From: Pseudomonadota bacterium
GTDB lineage: Bacteria; Pseudomonadota; Gammaproteobacteria; Burkholderiales; Burkholderiaceae_C
Reading direction: 5' to 3'
Length of the DNA stretch: 64,000 nt
Assembly: GCA_021819435.1 (NCBI GenBank)
Contig: JAKARB010000004.1
Span: 245,117-309,116 of the forward strand
The first letter of the stretch is position 1; every line of letters starts with the position of its first letter. A model generated the notes under the pieces. It worked only from the letters and a program-made list of their open reading frames with translations. It searched no databases and was not told the DNA's origin. This document shows, piece by piece, positions 54,837-63,748 of the stretch. Both the position numbers and the translations under genes were made by a program.

Positions 54837-55745
54837 ATGTTGATTTGGTGGTTGCTCGCGGCGATGCTCCTGGCACTGGCATGGGTGCTGTTGACCCTCA
54901 CCAAGGATGACAGCGCCGTGCCCGAGGCCGAGAAGCGCTTCAACGAGGTGCTCGAAGCCGATGATGGCAACGCCTGGCTGCAACAGCGCCGCTTGCGCGG
55001 CATGGCCAACGTGACGCGCCGCTTCCGCCGCCTGCTGGAGCGCCTGCCTGGCTCGGACATGCAAGAAATTGAGCTGCTGATCCGGCAAGCCGCCCTCATG
55101 GATGATGCCTACCGATCACGCATATACACCTCGCTTTGGCTGGCCCCGGTGGTGCTCGCCACGCTCGCTGCGGCCATCGGTGCGGTCAAAGGCTGGCCCT
55201 TGCTCCAATCCGCTTTCGGGGGCCTGACCCTGGGCTACATCGCTCCACGATCCGTCCTTCGAAACCTGGCCGAACGCCGCCGTCAAGCCATCCGCGAAGA
55301 AATGCCCGTGGCACTCAACCTCATGCGGCTGCTGTTCGATGCCGGGCTCTCGCTTGAACACACGCTCAAGGCCATCAGCGAGCAGGGCCGGCAGGTCACG
55401 CCCAACCTGGCCGACGAATTCGCCTGGGTGCTGCAACGCATCCAGCATGGGCAAGAGCGCGGCGATGCGTTGGAAGAACTCGCCAGACGACTCGATGTCG
55501 ATGAGCTGACGGAAACCGTGTCCATGCTCAAGCAGGCCGCGCGTTACGGCGGCAACTTGCGCGAATCGTTGATGCGCTACGTCAAGATGATGGAAGAGCG
55601 ACGCATGACCACCTTGCGGGACAAGGTGGGCAAGATGTCGGCCAAGCTCAGCATCGTGATGATGGTGTTCATGTTCCCGGCGCTGTTGCTGTTCCTGGCC
55701 GGCCCGGGCTTCCTTGCCATGATCAACGCTTTCAAGAGCATGTGA
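54837..55745 (+). CDS. tadC: Tad inner-membrane platform protein TadC
   Basis: 302 residues. It opens with a membrane helix (LIWWLLAAMLLALAWVLLTL), followed by a charged coil, a second helix pair and a T2SSF domain (MPVALNLMRLLFDAGLSLEHTL), and ends with a terminal helix (VMMVFMFPALLLFLAGPGF). It forms the platform with TadB. The gene follows tadB by 10 bases and its stop overlaps the tadD start (TGATG). Confidence 0.93.
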   Translation: MLIWWLLAAMLLALAWVLLTLTKDDSAVPEAEKRFNEVLEADDGNAWLQQRRLRGMANVTRRFRRLLERLPGSDMQEIELLIRQAALMDDAYRSRIYTSLWLAPVVLATLAAAIGAVKGWPLLQSAFGGLTLGYIAPRSVLRNLAERRRQAIREEMPVALNLMRLLFDAGLSLEHTLKAISEQGRQVTPNLADEFAWVLQRIQHGQERGDALEELARRLDVDELTETVSMLKQAARYGGNLRESLMRYVKMMEERRMTTLRDKVGKMSAKLSIVMMVFMFPALLLFLAGPGFLAMINAFKSM

Positions 55746-56521
55746 TGAGCGACGCACATCCAATCACCCAGCGTGTCACGCCCATGGTCATGGTCCTGGT
55801 CATGGTCAGCCTGACGGCGCTGGTGCTCCACCTGAGCGGCTGTGCCTTGCCTGCCCAGAGGCAAGCCAGTGCACCTGCTGACGGAGCCTGTGGCACCGAA
55901 CTCAACCCCTCCGACAACACTCGGCTGGCCGGCATCGAGCAACTTTTGCGTGAGGGCAAACCGTACGCGGCGATTGCGCAACTCGATGCGCTCGCGGCCC
56001 AAGGCATGCGTTCGCCGCAGATCGATCTCGCCCGGGCGGACGCGCTGCGCCGCATCGACCGGCTGGAGCAGGCCGAGGTGCTCTACCGTGGTCAGGTGAA
56101 CGGCTGCCTGCAAGGCCGGGCCTGGCACGGGCTGGGCCTGTTGCAGGCTCAGCGCGGAGAACAGGCCGAGAGCATCGCCTCGCTGGAACGCGCCCGCAAC
56201 CTCCAGCCCACCGACGCCAAGGTGCGCAATGACCTGGGCTATGCCCTCTTGCTGGCGCAGCGCTTCGAAGACGCCCGCTTCGAGTTCCTCACCGTGCTGG
56301 ACTTGGTGCCCGGCGATGCGCGCGCGGCACGCAACCTCGTGTTGCTGACGTTCCGCGAGGGCCGTGCTGACAAGGCCCGTGAGCTCGCCACCTCGCTCGG
56401 CCTGGACGCCGCAACCGTTGAGCGACTGATTCAATCCAGCATCGCCATGTCGTCCATGGCCCCGTCTCCACCGGCATCCGCCGGATCACCCGCATCGCCT
56501 TCATCCGCAGCCCAACCATGA
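55745..56521 (+). CDS. tadD: TadD-like TPR lipoprotein
   Basis: 258 residues. A lipoprotein signal peptide ends LSGC near residue 34, followed by about three TPR-like repeats (AIAQLDALAAQGMRSPQIDLARA, then GQVNGCLQGRAWHGLGLLQAQRG and DARFEFLTVLDLVPGDARAAR). The end is a Ser/Pro/Ala tail. TadD acts as a pilotin-like scaffold for the secretin in other Tad systems. The ATG at 55745 shares a base with the tadC stop; a GTG three bases earlier is the alternative. Confidence 0.87.
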   Translation: MSDAHPITQRVTPMVMVLVMVSLTALVLHLSGCALPAQRQASAPADGACGTELNPSDNTRLAGIEQLLREGKPYAAIAQLDALAAQGMRSPQIDLARADALRRIDRLEQAEVLYRGQVNGCLQGRAWHGLGLLQAQRGEQAESIASLERARNLQPTDAKVRNDLGYALLLAQRFEDARFEFLTVLDLVPGDARAARNLVLLTFREGRADKARELATSLGLDAATVERLIQSSIAMSSMAPSPPASAGSPASPSSAAQP

Positions 56522-56937
56522 TGAAACCAACCTTCAACCCAGGCCAAGCTTCCCGGATCGCCCTGCACGTGGTGCTTGGCGCCGCCTTGGTCATTGCATG
56601 GGCCTCCCCGACACCCGCCTTCGCCACTGAAACCGAGGCCAGCCCCCCTGCGGCAGAGCCCTTTGCCACCGAGGAATGGCGCCATCAGCAAGGCATGCTG
56701 GAACCCGGTCAGGCATTCGCCACCGAAGAATGGCAGCTGGAGCAAAAGCGCCAGTTGCCCGAAACCGGCCGCGCCACCCGAGGCTGGTTGCAGTCACAAG
56801 CCAGCCGCGAGCAAGCATCACCCCATCGGCCGACCCTCTCCGGCCCCGCGTTGCGGCGGGTCCACGACCGCTACCTGCGCAGCTTCGAACTCGACATCCC
56901 CCAGCAACTGAGGGAAAGCCTGCCGAGCAACAAATGA
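56518..56937 (+). CDS. DUF3613-like small secreted protein of the Tad locus
   Basis: 139 residues with a Sec signal peptide (LGAALVIAWASPTPAFA). The mature part has a duplicated 18-residue unit (PFATEEWRHQQGMLEPGQ, then AFATEEWQLEQKRQLPETG), followed by a C-terminal region with TRGWL and RVHDRYLRSFELD, which resembles DUF3613 proteins found in Tad loci of Burkholderiales. Function is unknown. The start overlaps the tadD stop (ATGATGA). A 48-base gap separates it from the TadG-like gene. The DUF3613 call is from remembered family pattern and not from a search. Confidence 0.7.
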   Translation: MMKPTFNPGQASRIALHVVLGAALVIAWASPTPAFATETEASPPAAEPFATEEWRHQQGMLEPGQAFATEEWQLEQKRQLPETGRATRGWLQSQASREQASPHRPTLSGPALRRVHDRYLRSFELDIPQQLRESLPSNK

Positions 56938-56985
56938 GTACGCTTCTCACATTGCGTTAAACAGCGTCAATCGCACGACACATCC

Positions 56986-58605
56986 ATGTCCGCCGCCTTG
57001 CCTCCACCCAGCCACCGCCCCGCTCAGCGAGGACGGCGTCTGGCTGCGCGCGGGCAAAGTGGCGCCATCGCCATCCTCGGGGTCTTCACGCTGCTGCTGG
57101 CGCTCACGCTCACGGGTTTGACGCTCGAAACCGCGCGACTGTGGCTGACGAAGCGAGACCTGCAATCCACCGCTGACATGGCAGCGATGGCCGCCGCGCG
57201 CTACACCGGCTGCGGCAGCACCCGAGAGGCGGCTTTGCAGGCGGCCCAGAACGTGATCGCCGCCAACGGCCTGACGTCGGGCTACACGTTCGACTTGCAA
57301 CGAGGCATCCACGGTCGCGACGCCGTCACCCGCGTCAACACTTTCCAGGTCAACGAATCAGAGAGCAGCAACGCCGTGCAGGTGACGCTCACGCGTACCG
57401 TTGAGCCAAGCGTGATGGCTGCGGGGCTGACGTCATCGACTTCGACGGTCATGAAGGTGACGGCCACCGCCAAGGGCGGCCCGCCTCAGGCGTCCTTCTC
57501 GATTGGCAGCTTCGCCAGCATCACTCAGAACCAGGCCAACTTCATCACCAACCTGTTTCGGGCCATCCTGGGCAACAGCAGCCTGAACCTGGGCGTGGCG
57601 GCGCTGACGGACTTGGCTGGGACATCGGTCAATTTGCTGGCGCTGCAAGCTGCGGCCGGTGCGGCCACCATCGAAGAACTGCTCGACCGGCAGGTTCCGA
57701 TTGACGAGTTGTTCCGATGGCTCGCCACGGCTTCACCTTCGGCCTCGGCTGCCGCGCAGCTCAGCCAGCTTGGTTCGGTTTCGATCAACTCGGGGTTGAA
57801 GGTGCGGCTGCGTGACGTGCTGAACATCCAGGTTCCCGCTTCGGCGGCGTCTGCCACCGTCAACATCAATTTGCTCGATCTGGTCCAGACGAGTCTGCTG
57901 GTGGGCAAAGGCAAGGGCACCATCAACCTGGGCTTGAACATCGCTGGCGTGGGTGGCGTCACGCTCAACCTGCTCAACCCGCCGAAGATTGCCATCGGGC
58001 CTGCGGGCAAATCCCTCGCTGGCGCTTGGTGCACCCAGACTCAATCGGCGCAAATGTCGATCAAGGTGGGCATCAACCCGTTGAACCTGGGCCTGGTGGA
58101 CATGGCTTTGTACCTGGACTTGCTGTCCACCTCGGGCAACCTGGCATCTTTGTCCATCGCCCCAGGCAACACCCAAGGCCAGATCGAAGTCGGCAGCACC
58201 TTGGTGAGCCTGCGCTTGCGCAACAACGCCGACACCAACCTGGCATCGGTTTTTGGTGGGTTGCTGCAGGTTGGCCTGAACATCCCTGTGGGGCAGGCCA
58301 AAGGTGGCACCGCCCCCTTCAAGCTGGTCACCACAGCAGAGTTGCCAAAGACCGTTCAGACCGCCGGCGTCGGCAGTGGCACCTTCGCTGGCTTGCTCGG
58401 TCAGGACACCAGCCTGGTTGTCAAGGTCCTGGGTCTGGGTGGTGACCTGCTCAAGCCATTGGTCAACCTGATCGTGTCTCCCATCCTCGGCACCATCGGA
58501 GCCTTGGTGATCGACCCCCTGCTCAACGCGCTGGGCATCGACATCGGTCTGGTCCGGGTCAAGCTCAACGATGTGGAGAGCGCCAAGCCGATGCTCATCA
58601 TTTGA
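56986..58605 (+). CDS. tadG: TadG-like Flp pilus protein
   Basis: 539 residues. A TadE/G-type N-terminal membrane segment (GAIAILGVFTLLLALTLTGL, then LETARLWLTKRDLQSTADMAAMAAAR) is followed by a long periplasmic region. That region is rich in Leu, Asn, Gly and Ser (for example LGVAALTDLAGTSVNLLAL, and INLGLNIAGVGGVTLNLLN) with few charges and only one visible Cys pair. No von Willebrand factor domain of canonical TadG is evident. No ribosome site stands before the ATG. It is the last gene of the locus and is convergent with dnaE. Confidence 0.8.
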   Translation: MSAALPPPSHRPAQRGRRLAARGQSGAIAILGVFTLLLALTLTGLTLETARLWLTKRDLQSTADMAAMAAARYTGCGSTREAALQAAQNVIAANGLTSGYTFDLQRGIHGRDAVTRVNTFQVNESESSNAVQVTLTRTVEPSVMAAGLTSSTSTVMKVTATAKGGPPQASFSIGSFASITQNQANFITNLFRAILGNSSLNLGVAALTDLAGTSVNLLALQAAAGAATIEELLDRQVPIDELFRWLATASPSASAAAQLSQLGSVSINSGLKVRLRDVLNIQVPASAASATVNINLLDLVQTSLLVGKGKGTINLGLNIAGVGGVTLNLLNPPKIAIGPAGKSLAGAWCTQTQSAQMSIKVGINPLNLGLVDMALYLDLLSTSGNLASLSIAPGNTQGQIEVGSTLVSLRLRNNADTNLASVFGGLLQVGLNIPVGQAKGGTAPFKLVTTAELPKTVQTAGVGSGTFAGLLGQDTSLVVKVLGLGGDLLKPLVNLIVSPILGTIGALVIDPLLNALGIDIGLVRVKLNDVESAKPMLII

Positions 58606-58647
58606 GTCGCTGACTTCGGCGCTGAGCATGCTGGCTGGCGGAAAGCC

Positions 58648-61600
58648 TCACCCCTCTCCGTACACCACCTGCGGCTTCGCCTCAGGCATCAACTCCCGCA
58701 TGCGCACCATCGCCTCGTCGCTCGGGAACACGCGGGAGGCATCACCCAGTTCCACCTCGCCGCGCGCTGACAGGCCCTCGGTGTGCCGCTCAACCACCAC
58801 GCGCACGGGCAGTCCTTGCACGGTGTCGGGCAGGTCGGGCTGAGGCGCTGCCACGCGCCGCCCCGGGAACTCGCGCAGCCACTCGCTCACAGGCAACTGC
58901 TGCCCCGGCGCGTGCACGCGCACAAAGCGCGCGAAGCGGCAGCGCGCCTGCGCCAGGCTAAACACCTGCTGCACGTTCAAACGCAGGCCGCCCGAGAAGC
59001 GGTCGTTCTGCACCTTGCCCTGGATGATGACGAGTTCGTCGTCCTTGAGCAGTTCCTTGTTCGCGTCGAGCGTGTCCTGGTTGGCCACAGCCTCGATGGT
59101 GTCGCTCTTGTCGTCGAGCTTGAACAGGCCCACGCGCCCGCGCGCGCCGTTGATGACGCGCAGTTCGCTGACGATGCCGGCCACGAGTTGCGGGTCGCGG
59201 CTGTCGCGCAGGTCGGCGATGCGCTGCTTGCAAAAGCGGCGGATCTCGCTTTCGGCCTCGTCGAACAAATGGCCCGTGAGGAAGAAGCCGATGGCGGTCT
59301 TCTCCAGGCTCAACTGCTCCTTGAGCGACCACGGGTCGGTGGGCACCAGGTCGGGTTCGTTGGTGGAGGCCGCATGGCTGTCGCCGAAGTCGAACAGGCC
59401 GCCCTGGTCGGCGTTGGCCGCCAGCGTGTCGGCGTACTCGAAGGCCAGCGAGACGCTGGCCAGCAAGGCCGCGCGGTTGTCGGCCAGGGTGTCGAAGGCG
59501 CCGGCCTTGATCAAGGCCTCGACCACGCGCTTGTTGACCAGCTTGCGGTCCACGCGCGTGCAGAAATCGAAGAAGCTCTTGAAAGGGCCGTTGGCCTGGC
59601 GCTCGGCCACGATGGCCTCGATGGCGCCCTGCCCCGTGCCCTTGACCGCGCCCAGCGCGTAGCAGATGGATTTGTTGCCGGTGGGGATGAAGCGCCACGC
59701 GCCTTCGTTGACGTTGGGCGGCGAGAAGGTGATGCCGAAGTTGCCGACGGCGTCGTCGTGGAAGATCTTGAGCTTGTCGGTGTCGTCGCTGGCAATCGTC
59801 ATGTTGCCCGCGAAGAATTCGGCGGTGTAGTGCTGCTTGAGCCAGGCCGTGTGATAGGCCAGCAAGGCATAAGCGGCCGCGTGCGACTTGTTGAAGCCGT
59901 AGCCCGCGAACTTCTCCATCAAGTCGAAGATCTCGTTGGCCAGTTGCTCGCTGATGCCGTTTTCCGCAGCTCCCTTCGCGAACAAGCCGCGGTGGTGCTG
60001 CATCTCCTCGACCTTCTTCTTGCCCATGGCGCGGCGCAGCAGGTCGGCGCCGCCGAGCGAGTAGCCGCCCAGGCGCTGCGCCACCTGCATCACCTGCTCC
60101 TGGTAGACCATGATCCCGTAGGTCTCTGACAGAACGGCTTCCATCAGCGGGTGCGGGTAGGTCACCTCTTCCTTGCCGTGCTTGCGCGCGCAGAAGGATG
60201 GGATCAGGTCCATCGGGCCCGGCCGGTACAGCGCCACCAGGGCGATGATGTCCTCGAAGACGCTGGGCTTGGCGTCACGCAACATGCCCTGCATGCCGCG
60301 CGATTCAAGCTGGAACACGGCCACGGTCTTGCCTTCGGAGAGCAGCCGGTAGGTGGCCGCGTCGTCCAGCGGGATCTTGGCGAAGTCGAAGTCCTTCTGG
60401 TCCGGGTGGCGGGCCACGATGAACTCCTTGGCCGTCTCCAGGATGGTCAGCGTGGCCAGGCCCAGGAAGTCGAACTTCACCAGGCCGATGGCTTCGACGT
60501 CGTCCTTGTCGTACTGGCTCACGGCGGAGTCGCTGCCAGGCTGTTGATACAGCGGGCAGAAGTCGGTGATCTTGCCCGGCGCGATGAGCACGCCGCCCGC
60601 GTGCATGCCGATGTTGCGCACCAGGCCTTCGACGTTCTCGGCCAGCTCCAGCAGCGCGGCGACTTCTTCTTCGGCCTTCTCGCGCTCGTTGAGCTCGGGC
60701 GCCTCGTGGCGCGCGTAGATCACCTTGGCCTTTTCGGGGTCGAAGTCGGGCGGCAGCTTGGCCAGCGTCACCGTCTTGCCCGGTGGCGCGGGGATCAGCT
60801 TGGCGATGCTGTCGACGTGGCCGTAGCCCATGCCCAGCACGCGGCCCACGTCGCGCAGCGCGGCCTTGGCTGCCATGGTGCCGAAGGTGGCGATCTGGCT
60901 GACGGCATCGCGGCCGTAGCGATCCTTCACGTAGTCGATGACGCGGTCGCGGTTGCCCTGGCAGAAGTCGATGTCGAAGTCGGGCATCGACACCCGCTCC
61001 GGGTTCAGGAAGCGCTCGAACAGCAGGTTGTACTTGAGCGGGTCGAGGTCGGTGATCTTGAGCGCATAAGCCACCAGCGAGCCGGCGCCCGAGCCCCGGC
61101 CCGGCCCCACCGGACAGCCATTGTTCTTGGCCCAGTTGATGAAGTCCTGCACGATCAGGAAGTAGCCCGGGAAGCCCATCTTCAGGATCGTGTTGATCTC
61201 GAACTCCAGGCGCTCGACGTAATGCGGGCGCTGCGCATTGCGCTCGGCCTCGTCGGGGAAGAGGTGCAGCAGGCGTTCTTCCAGCCCCTGGTGGGAGAGC
61301 TCGCGGAAGAACTCGTCCATGGGCTGGGGATTGCCGTCCGGCATGATCGGCGTCGGGAAGTCCGGCAACTGCGGCTTGCCCAGCACCAGCGTCAGCGAGC
61401 AGCGCCGCGCGATCGCCACCGTGTTGGCGATGGCCGAGGGGATGTCGGCGAACAGGGCCTCCATCTCGGCGGTGGTCTTGAAGTGCTGTTCCTTCGTGAA
61501 ACGCTTGATGCGCTTGGGGTTGCCCAGCGCCTCGCCCTCGGCGATGCACACGCGCGCCTCGTGGGCCTGGAAATCATCGGGCGTGAGGAACTGGATGGGG

Positions 61601-62190
61601 TGGGTGGCCACCACCGGCAACTTGAGCTTCGCGGCCAGCGGCACGGCGGCGCGGATGTGCGGCTCGTTGGTGGCGTGGCCGCCGCGTTGCAGCTCGATGT
61701 AGAAGCGCCCGGGGAAGACCTCGGCCAGCTTCCGGGCCCAGGCCTCGGCCTTGGCCGTGTCGCCCATCAGGATGGCCTGGCCCACGGGCCCCGATTCGGC
61801 CCCCGACAGGCAGATGAGCCCCTCGTTGCGCTCGGTAAGCGACGCCCAGCTCACCCAGGCGTGCGTGCGCTGGCCTTGGGCCGTCCAGGCTTCGCCCAGC
61901 AGCTCGCACAGGCGCAGGTAGCCGGCGCGGTTCTGGATCAGCAGCAGCAGGCGCTGCGGCGCACGGCCCGCTTCCTCGGGCTCCAGCCAGATGTCCGCCC
62001 CGATGATGGGCTGCACGCCCTTCTTGCGCGCAGCCGAATAAAGCTTGACCGCGCCAAACAGGTTGGAGAGATCGGTCACCGCCACGGCGGGCTGGTTGTC
62101 CTTCGCGGCGACCTTGACCAGGTCGTCGATGCGAACGGTGCCGTCGACGACGGAGAACTCGGTGTGGGCGCGGAGGTGGACGAAAGGCAT
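58648..62190 (-). CDS. dnaE: DNA polymerase III alpha subunit
   Basis: 1180 residues. The N-terminal PHP domain starts FVHLRAHTEFSVVDG; the catalytic triad segment PDFDIDF lies near 400-406; GPGRGSGAGSLVAY is the finger motif; a tandem helix-hairpin-helix and OB fold close the protein. This is the replicative polymerase core. Start ATG 62190 gives MPFVHLRAH; the frame extends to 62259 but those codons are not DnaE-like. The 5' region carries the same 16-base block as uvrD. It is convergent with the Tad locus. Confidence 0.98.
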   Translation of the reverse strand: MPFVHLRAHTEFSVVDGTVRIDDLVKVAAKDNQPAVAVTDLSNLFGAVKLYSAARKKGVQPIIGADIWLEPEEAGRAPQRLLLLIQNRAGYLRLCELLGEAWTAQGQRTHAWVSWASLTERNEGLICLSGAESGPVGQAILMGDTAKAEAWARKLAEVFPGRFYIELQRGGHATNEPHIRAAVPLAAKLKLPVVATHPIQFLTPDDFQAHEARVCIAEGEALGNPKRIKRFTKEQHFKTTAEMEALFADIPSAIANTVAIARRCSLTLVLGKPQLPDFPTPIMPDGNPQPMDEFFRELSHQGLEERLLHLFPDEAERNAQRPHYVERLEFEINTILKMGFPGYFLIVQDFINWAKNNGCPVGPGRGSGAGSLVAYALKITDLDPLKYNLLFERFLNPERVSMPDFDIDFCQGNRDRVIDYVKDRYGRDAVSQIATFGTMAAKAALRDVGRVLGMGYGHVDSIAKLIPAPPGKTVTLAKLPPDFDPEKAKVIYARHEAPELNEREKAEEEVAALLELAENVEGLVRNIGMHAGGVLIAPGKITDFCPLYQQPGSDSAVSQYDKDDVEAIGLVKFDFLGLATLTILETAKEFIVARHPDQKDFDFAKIPLDDAATYRLLSEGKTVAVFQLESRGMQGMLRDAKPSVFEDIIALVALYRPGPMDLIPSFCARKHGKEEVTYPHPLMEAVLSETYGIMVYQEQVMQVAQRLGGYSLGGADLLRRAMGKKKVEEMQHHRGLFAKGAAENGISEQLANEIFDLMEKFAGYGFNKSHAAAYALLAYHTAWLKQHYTAEFFAGNMTIASDDTDKLKIFHDDAVGNFGITFSPPNVNEGAWRFIPTGNKSICYALGAVKGTGQGAIEAIVAERQANGPFKSFFDFCTRVDRKLVNKRVVEALIKAGAFDTLADNRAALLASVSLAFEYADTLAANADQGGLFDFGDSHAASTNEPDLVPTDPWSLKEQLSLEKTAIGFFLTGHLFDEAESEIRRFCKQRIADLRDSRDPQLVAGIVSELRVINGARGRVGLFKLDDKSDTIEAVANQDTLDANKELLKDDELVIIQGKVQNDRFSGGLRLNVQQVFSLAQARCRFARFVRVHAPGQQLPVSEWLREFPGRRVAAPQPDLPDTVQGLPVRVVVERHTEGLSARGEVELGDASRVFPSDEAMVRMRELMPEAKPQVVYGEG

Positions 62191-62196
62191 GGCGAG

Positions 62197-62202
62197 ATTG
62201 TA
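62197..62202 (-). promoter_or_regulatory. -10-like TACAAT 6 bases before dnaE start (putative leaderless promoter)
   Basis: Minus-strand TACAAT is followed by six bases and the dnaE ATG at 62190. It ends a 16-base block, 62197-62212, identical to the one before uvrD (9432-9447). Confidence 0.5.
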
Positions 62203-62263
62203 GGGATGCGGCTGACGCCCCCGCCGGAAAACGGTGGCCGCCGAGCCCGAGGTCAGCACCCCG

Positions 62264-63277
62264 TCATTCGACAGCAGGCAGCTCGTTTTCTGCGTGCCGC
62301 TCAGGCTCCGTGGTGTGAAGGATCTCGTTCAGCACGGACGTGGCGTAGTTCCCGGCGGGCAAAGCGAAGCTGAGCACCAGTTGATCGGCTTGGGGCCACG
62401 TCCAAGACAAGTCCGCTGGGCTCGCCACCAGGGCGCGCCGCTCCTGATCCAGGCCGGCGTGCTCCATGCCCTCGCACAGGGTGGCGTGACGCTGCGCCAC
62501 GCCGTTTTCCAGCGCCTGCGCCTGATTGGTGGTGGCCACGCGCCCGCGCCCCCACAGAGGCCCGGTTGGGCGGCCGGCCTCGTCCATCACATCACCGGGC
62601 AAGGTCTGGCCCCAGAGTCCCTGCTGAATGCGCAGCGCCAGCACCTCATTGAAAACGAAAGAGCGCACCGCCGACAGGTAGATGCCCTTCTTCTTCGGAT
62701 TGCGCACGCGGATTTCGCGCGCCAGCATGGCCCGACCCTGCTCCACGTTGCCGCCCTCGAAGCCGAAACGCTGCGCGCCGAAGTAATTGGGCACGCCCTG
62801 CGCCGCGATGGCCTGGAGGTTGGTCTCGATGGCGTCGCGGTTGCCCGCCACCTCACGCAGCACGATGCGGAAGCGGTTGCCCAGCAGGTCACCTGGGCGC
62901 AGTTTTTTGACGTGGCGGCTCTGGCCCAGCACCCTGAACTCCGGGTGCCGAAGCTGGGTCAGGTCGGGCGTCTCACCTTTTGGGAAATAGATGCTGAACC
63001 ACTGACGCGTGATGGCGTGGCGGTCCTTCAGGCCGGCGTAGCCCACGTCCCTTTCCTGCACGCCGGCCGCCTCGGCCAATTGCTGGGCGACGAAGGCGGT
63101 GTTGGCGCCGTTTTTTTCGATGTCCAGCCAAATGTGTTCGCCTTCACCGGAAGGCAGCTGCAGCGGCAGTTCGGTGACGATGAAATCCTCGTTGAGGTGT
63201 TTCAGGGTGGCGGTGGCGCCGGTGGGTGGGTAGGCGGGGGGCCACTGCGGCAGGGGTGTGTAGGAGGCGTTGGTCAT
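62264..63277 (-). CDS. truD: tRNA pseudouridine(13) synthase TruD
   Basis: 337 residues. The catalytic Asp85 is in VGYAGLKDRHAITRQWFS, the signature of TruD. NYFGAQRFGFEGGNV and FRIVLREV further define the fold. It makes pseudouridine at position 13 of tRNA-Glu. It is upstream of dnaE on the same strand with 73 bases between. The ATG at 63277 has no in-frame alternative of better quality. Confidence 0.94.
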   Translation of the reverse strand: MTNASYTPLPQWPPAYPPTGATATLKHLNEDFIVTELPLQLPSGEGEHIWLDIEKNGANTAFVAQQLAEAAGVQERDVGYAGLKDRHAITRQWFSIYFPKGETPDLTQLRHPEFRVLGQSRHVKKLRPGDLLGNRFRIVLREVAGNRDAIETNLQAIAAQGVPNYFGAQRFGFEGGNVEQGRAMLAREIRVRNPKKKGIYLSAVRSFVFNEVLALRIQQGLWGQTLPGDVMDEAGRPTGPLWGRGRVATTNQAQALENGVAQRHATLCEGMEHAGLDQERRALVASPADLSWTWPQADQLVLSFALPAGNYATSVLNEILHTTEPERHAENELPAVE

Positions 63278-63575
63278 GAGGGGGCTGGCGGTGTCCGCTG
63301 TCCAGGGGACAGCAGGCTCGGATCGGCCAGGGAGGGCCAGAGCATGATTGTCTCCTTACCCGCCTGCCATGACGGGCGTCGGCGCATGCAGCGTCGTTCG
63401 GCCTGAGGCGTCGGCTGATTGGGTCACGGCCGATGTCTGGTCAAGGCTGGGGCGGACAGTCGCCCGGGGTGCCATGACTGGCCGCCACATCCACAAAGCG
63501 GGCGATCACCCTGTAATCGCCAAGCGCGTGACGTGCGTTTGGCGATCCACGAGTCGAAACAGGAACAAAGAGATC
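63278..63575. other. Intergenic stretch with inverted repeats, no gene seen
   Basis: No coding pattern is convincing on either strand. Three copies of a short complementary word (GGCGAT at 63501, ATCGCC at 63516, TTGGCGAT at 63539) allow two mutually exclusive hairpins, as in attenuators, but no T-tract or leader peptide accompanies them. It may be remnant flank of an old insertion. Confidence 0.4.
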
Positions 63576-63746
63576 AGAGAGGCACTGTTCAAGAAGAACG
63601 AGCCGTTACTGCCGACACCCGAGCCCTAGGCCATGGGTGGGCGCCCTTGGGTGAGCGACGAGATGTCCCTCAAGGGCATCCTGTTCGTGCTGCGCATGGG
63701 CATCCCTGGGAAAGCTGCCACAGAACTGGGTTTTGTCAGCAGCATT
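63576..63746 (+). pseudogene. IS5-family transposase, decayed N-terminal fragment
   Basis: Translating the plus strand gives REALFKKNEPLLPTPEP, an in-frame TAG (63627-63629), then GGRPWVSDEMSLKGILFVLRMGIP and ELGF, only the start of which is quoted in each block. This order matches the N-terminus of IS5-family transposases (EPLLP, then the GILFVLRTGIPW helix, then LPQELG). The fragment stops where the second element begins. The internal stop and missing Trp after MGIP show it is not functional. Confidence 0.8.
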
Positions 63747-63748
63747 TA

